Positions 63,230 to 64,000 of a DNA stretch of 64,000 nucleotides are shown here, piece by piece. The stretch's first letter is position 1. The number at the start of each line of letters is the position of its first letter. The notes below the pieces were generated by a model. It worked only from the letters and a program-made list of their open reading frames with translations. It did no database searches and was not told the origin of the DNA. Made by a program: the position numbers and the translations under genes. Source of the DNA: Carboxylicivirga sp. (GTDB lineage Bacteria > Bacteroidota > Bacteroidia > Bacteroidales > Marinilabiliaceae); NCBI GenBank assembly GCA_025210475.1, contig JAOARW010000004.1, positions 1 through 64,000 on the forward strand. Direction: 5' to 3'.

Positions 63230-64000
63230 TTAATTTACTGCAACTTCGTTGTTATATTGTTTCAACAGATCATCTGATTCTTTAAAGATACGATCTGCTC
63301 TTTTTCGGAACTTTCCTTCAGGAAACTCATTGATAAAAGAATAATATTCATCAATGGTATCACGAACACGTTCTTCTTTCTTTTCCTCAATACTATTTAC
63401 GGCCTGAATATGCTTCGATTCTAAAATCAAGAATGATAATTCTTCACGATATTTTGTATCCGGAAAATCTTTCAAACTATTTTGAGCAGCGATAACTGCC
63501 GACATATAGTTATTACCCAAATAATCGCCCAGATTGTAATAAAGCTTAGCATTCAAGTACGATTTAAACACCAACTTATCACGCAATTCATCCATTAAAC
63601 GCGTTGATTCTTCAACACGGGCACTATTGGGATACATATTGATAAACAATTGAAACTCCTGAATCGCCTCTTCGGTAGTTGTTTGATCGAGGCGTGGCTT
63701 AGGTGAACGCATGTAGTAACAATAGGCACTCATGTACTGACACTCTTCGGCATAATCACCAGCAGGAAAATTTTTAACATACTCGCGATAGTAATGACCT
63801 GAGGTTAGAAAATCATTAAGTCCGTACATACAGTTGGCATAAACATAGTTTACTTCTTCTGCCTTATCGGTACCACGATAAATATTGATCAACTGACCCA
63901 ATAAAGTTGCAGCTCTTGTGTAATCTTCCTTCTCATAATAGCTCATTGCTTCGGAATACCACAACTCATAATCCTGACTTTTAAGTAGCTTTTGATATTT
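63230..64000 (-). CDS. bamD: Outer membrane assembly lipoprotein BamD (C-terminal part, cut by window edge)
   Basis: The frame is open from the right edge to the stop at 63230 (256 codons visible). The visible start reads KYQKLLKSQDYELWYSEAM, and TPR-like repeats follow (SEAMSYYEKEDYTRAATLLGQLI, GLNDFLTSGHYYREYVKNFP in pieces, AEECQYMSAYCYYMRSP). The latter matches the BamD family. The N-terminal lipoprotein signal lies outside the window. BamD belongs to the complex that folds barrel proteins into the outer membrane. The gene order bamD-rpoZ-coaBC-DUF4835-recN is conserved in the phylum. Confidence 0.92.
   Translation of the reverse strand, partial: KYQKLLKSQDYELWYSEAMSYYEKEDYTRAATLLGQLINIYRGTDKAEEVNYVYANCMYGLNDFLTSGHYYREYVKNFPAGDYAEECQYMSAYCYYMRSPKPRLDQTTTEEAIQEFQLFINMYPNSARVEESTRLMDELRDKLVFKSYLNAKLYYNLGDYLGNNYMSAVIAAQNSLKDFPDTKYREELSFLILESKHIQAVNSIEEKKEERVRDTIDEYYSFINEFPEGKFRKRADRIFKESDDLLKQYNNEVAVN

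Noticed and set aside
1..64000. CRISPR arrays, rRNA genes, complete insertion sequences
   Set aside because: No spaced direct-repeat arrays, rRNA sequence or transposase genes with terminal repeats were seen; the phased boxes are too short and too few to be CRISPR repeats.

Overview
The window looks like a chromosome segment of an AT-rich Bacteroidota, most likely of the Bacteroidales/Marinilabiliales type. The evidence is a SusC/SusD pair, several TonB-dependent receptors, C-terminal type IX secretion (T9SS) sorting domains, family-specific lipoproteins (DUF4249, DUF4302, DUF4835), the short Bacteroidota form of RNA polymerase omega, and promoters of the TTTG...TAnnTTTG type. The species cannot be fixed from the sequence alone.

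Left part (1-26 kb, almost all on the minus strand, accessory in character). It opens with the start of an RteC-like gene cut by the window edge. Next come a DUF4249 lipoprotein/TonB receptor pair and a SusC-SusD-zinc metallohydrolase-DUF4302 uptake operon. After that lies a group of secreted proteins: a T9SS-sorted alpha/beta hydrolase, two tandem beta-propeller paralogues (the second split by an in-frame stop), a membrane-anchored TPR-HTH regulator, a large ASH-repeat protein and another alpha/beta hydrolase. The part ends with one intact and two decayed IntDOT-like integrases next to a tRNA-Ser/tRNA-Pro operon, so it may be an old island built by repeated integration there.

Middle part (26-39.5 kb). 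This is housekeeping and stress material: floA-nfeD, clpS, a PD40/SPOR protein, bcp, recA, a VCBS/DsbD-alpha lipoprotein with thioredoxins, and a histidine kinase/response regulator pair. Helically phased GGTTAA boxes sit in front of the kinase gene and between the TlpA-like gene and its divergent neighbour. They are the likely operators of this response regulator.

Right-middle part (39.9-54.8 kb, plus strand). This is the most interesting region. Six transcription units begin with an FNR-type palindrome (TTGAT/C-N4-G/ATCAA) followed after exactly 26 bases by TTTG of a Bacteroidota -7 element, and the region encodes a Crp/Fnr regulator whose recognition helix carries ETLSR. The units encode small secreted and membrane proteins, an outer-membrane receptor, and a long operon with a Tat-signal DUF362 protein, a NapH/NapG-like polyferredoxin, a His-rich membrane peptide, LarE and LarB (nickel-pincer cofactor synthesis, with no LarA or LarC here). 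They also encode a beta-barrel/radical SAM/ABC-membrane operon, and a DUF2147-like lipoprotein with a VOC protein. I read this as a coordinately controlled, probably redox- or oxygen-responsive envelope system linked to nickel-pincer chemistry; its function is inferred.

Right end (54.9-64 kb, minus strand). These are conserved core genes: a thioredoxin, cysN-cysD, fabI, recN, DUF4835, coaBC, rpoZ and bamD (cut by the right edge).
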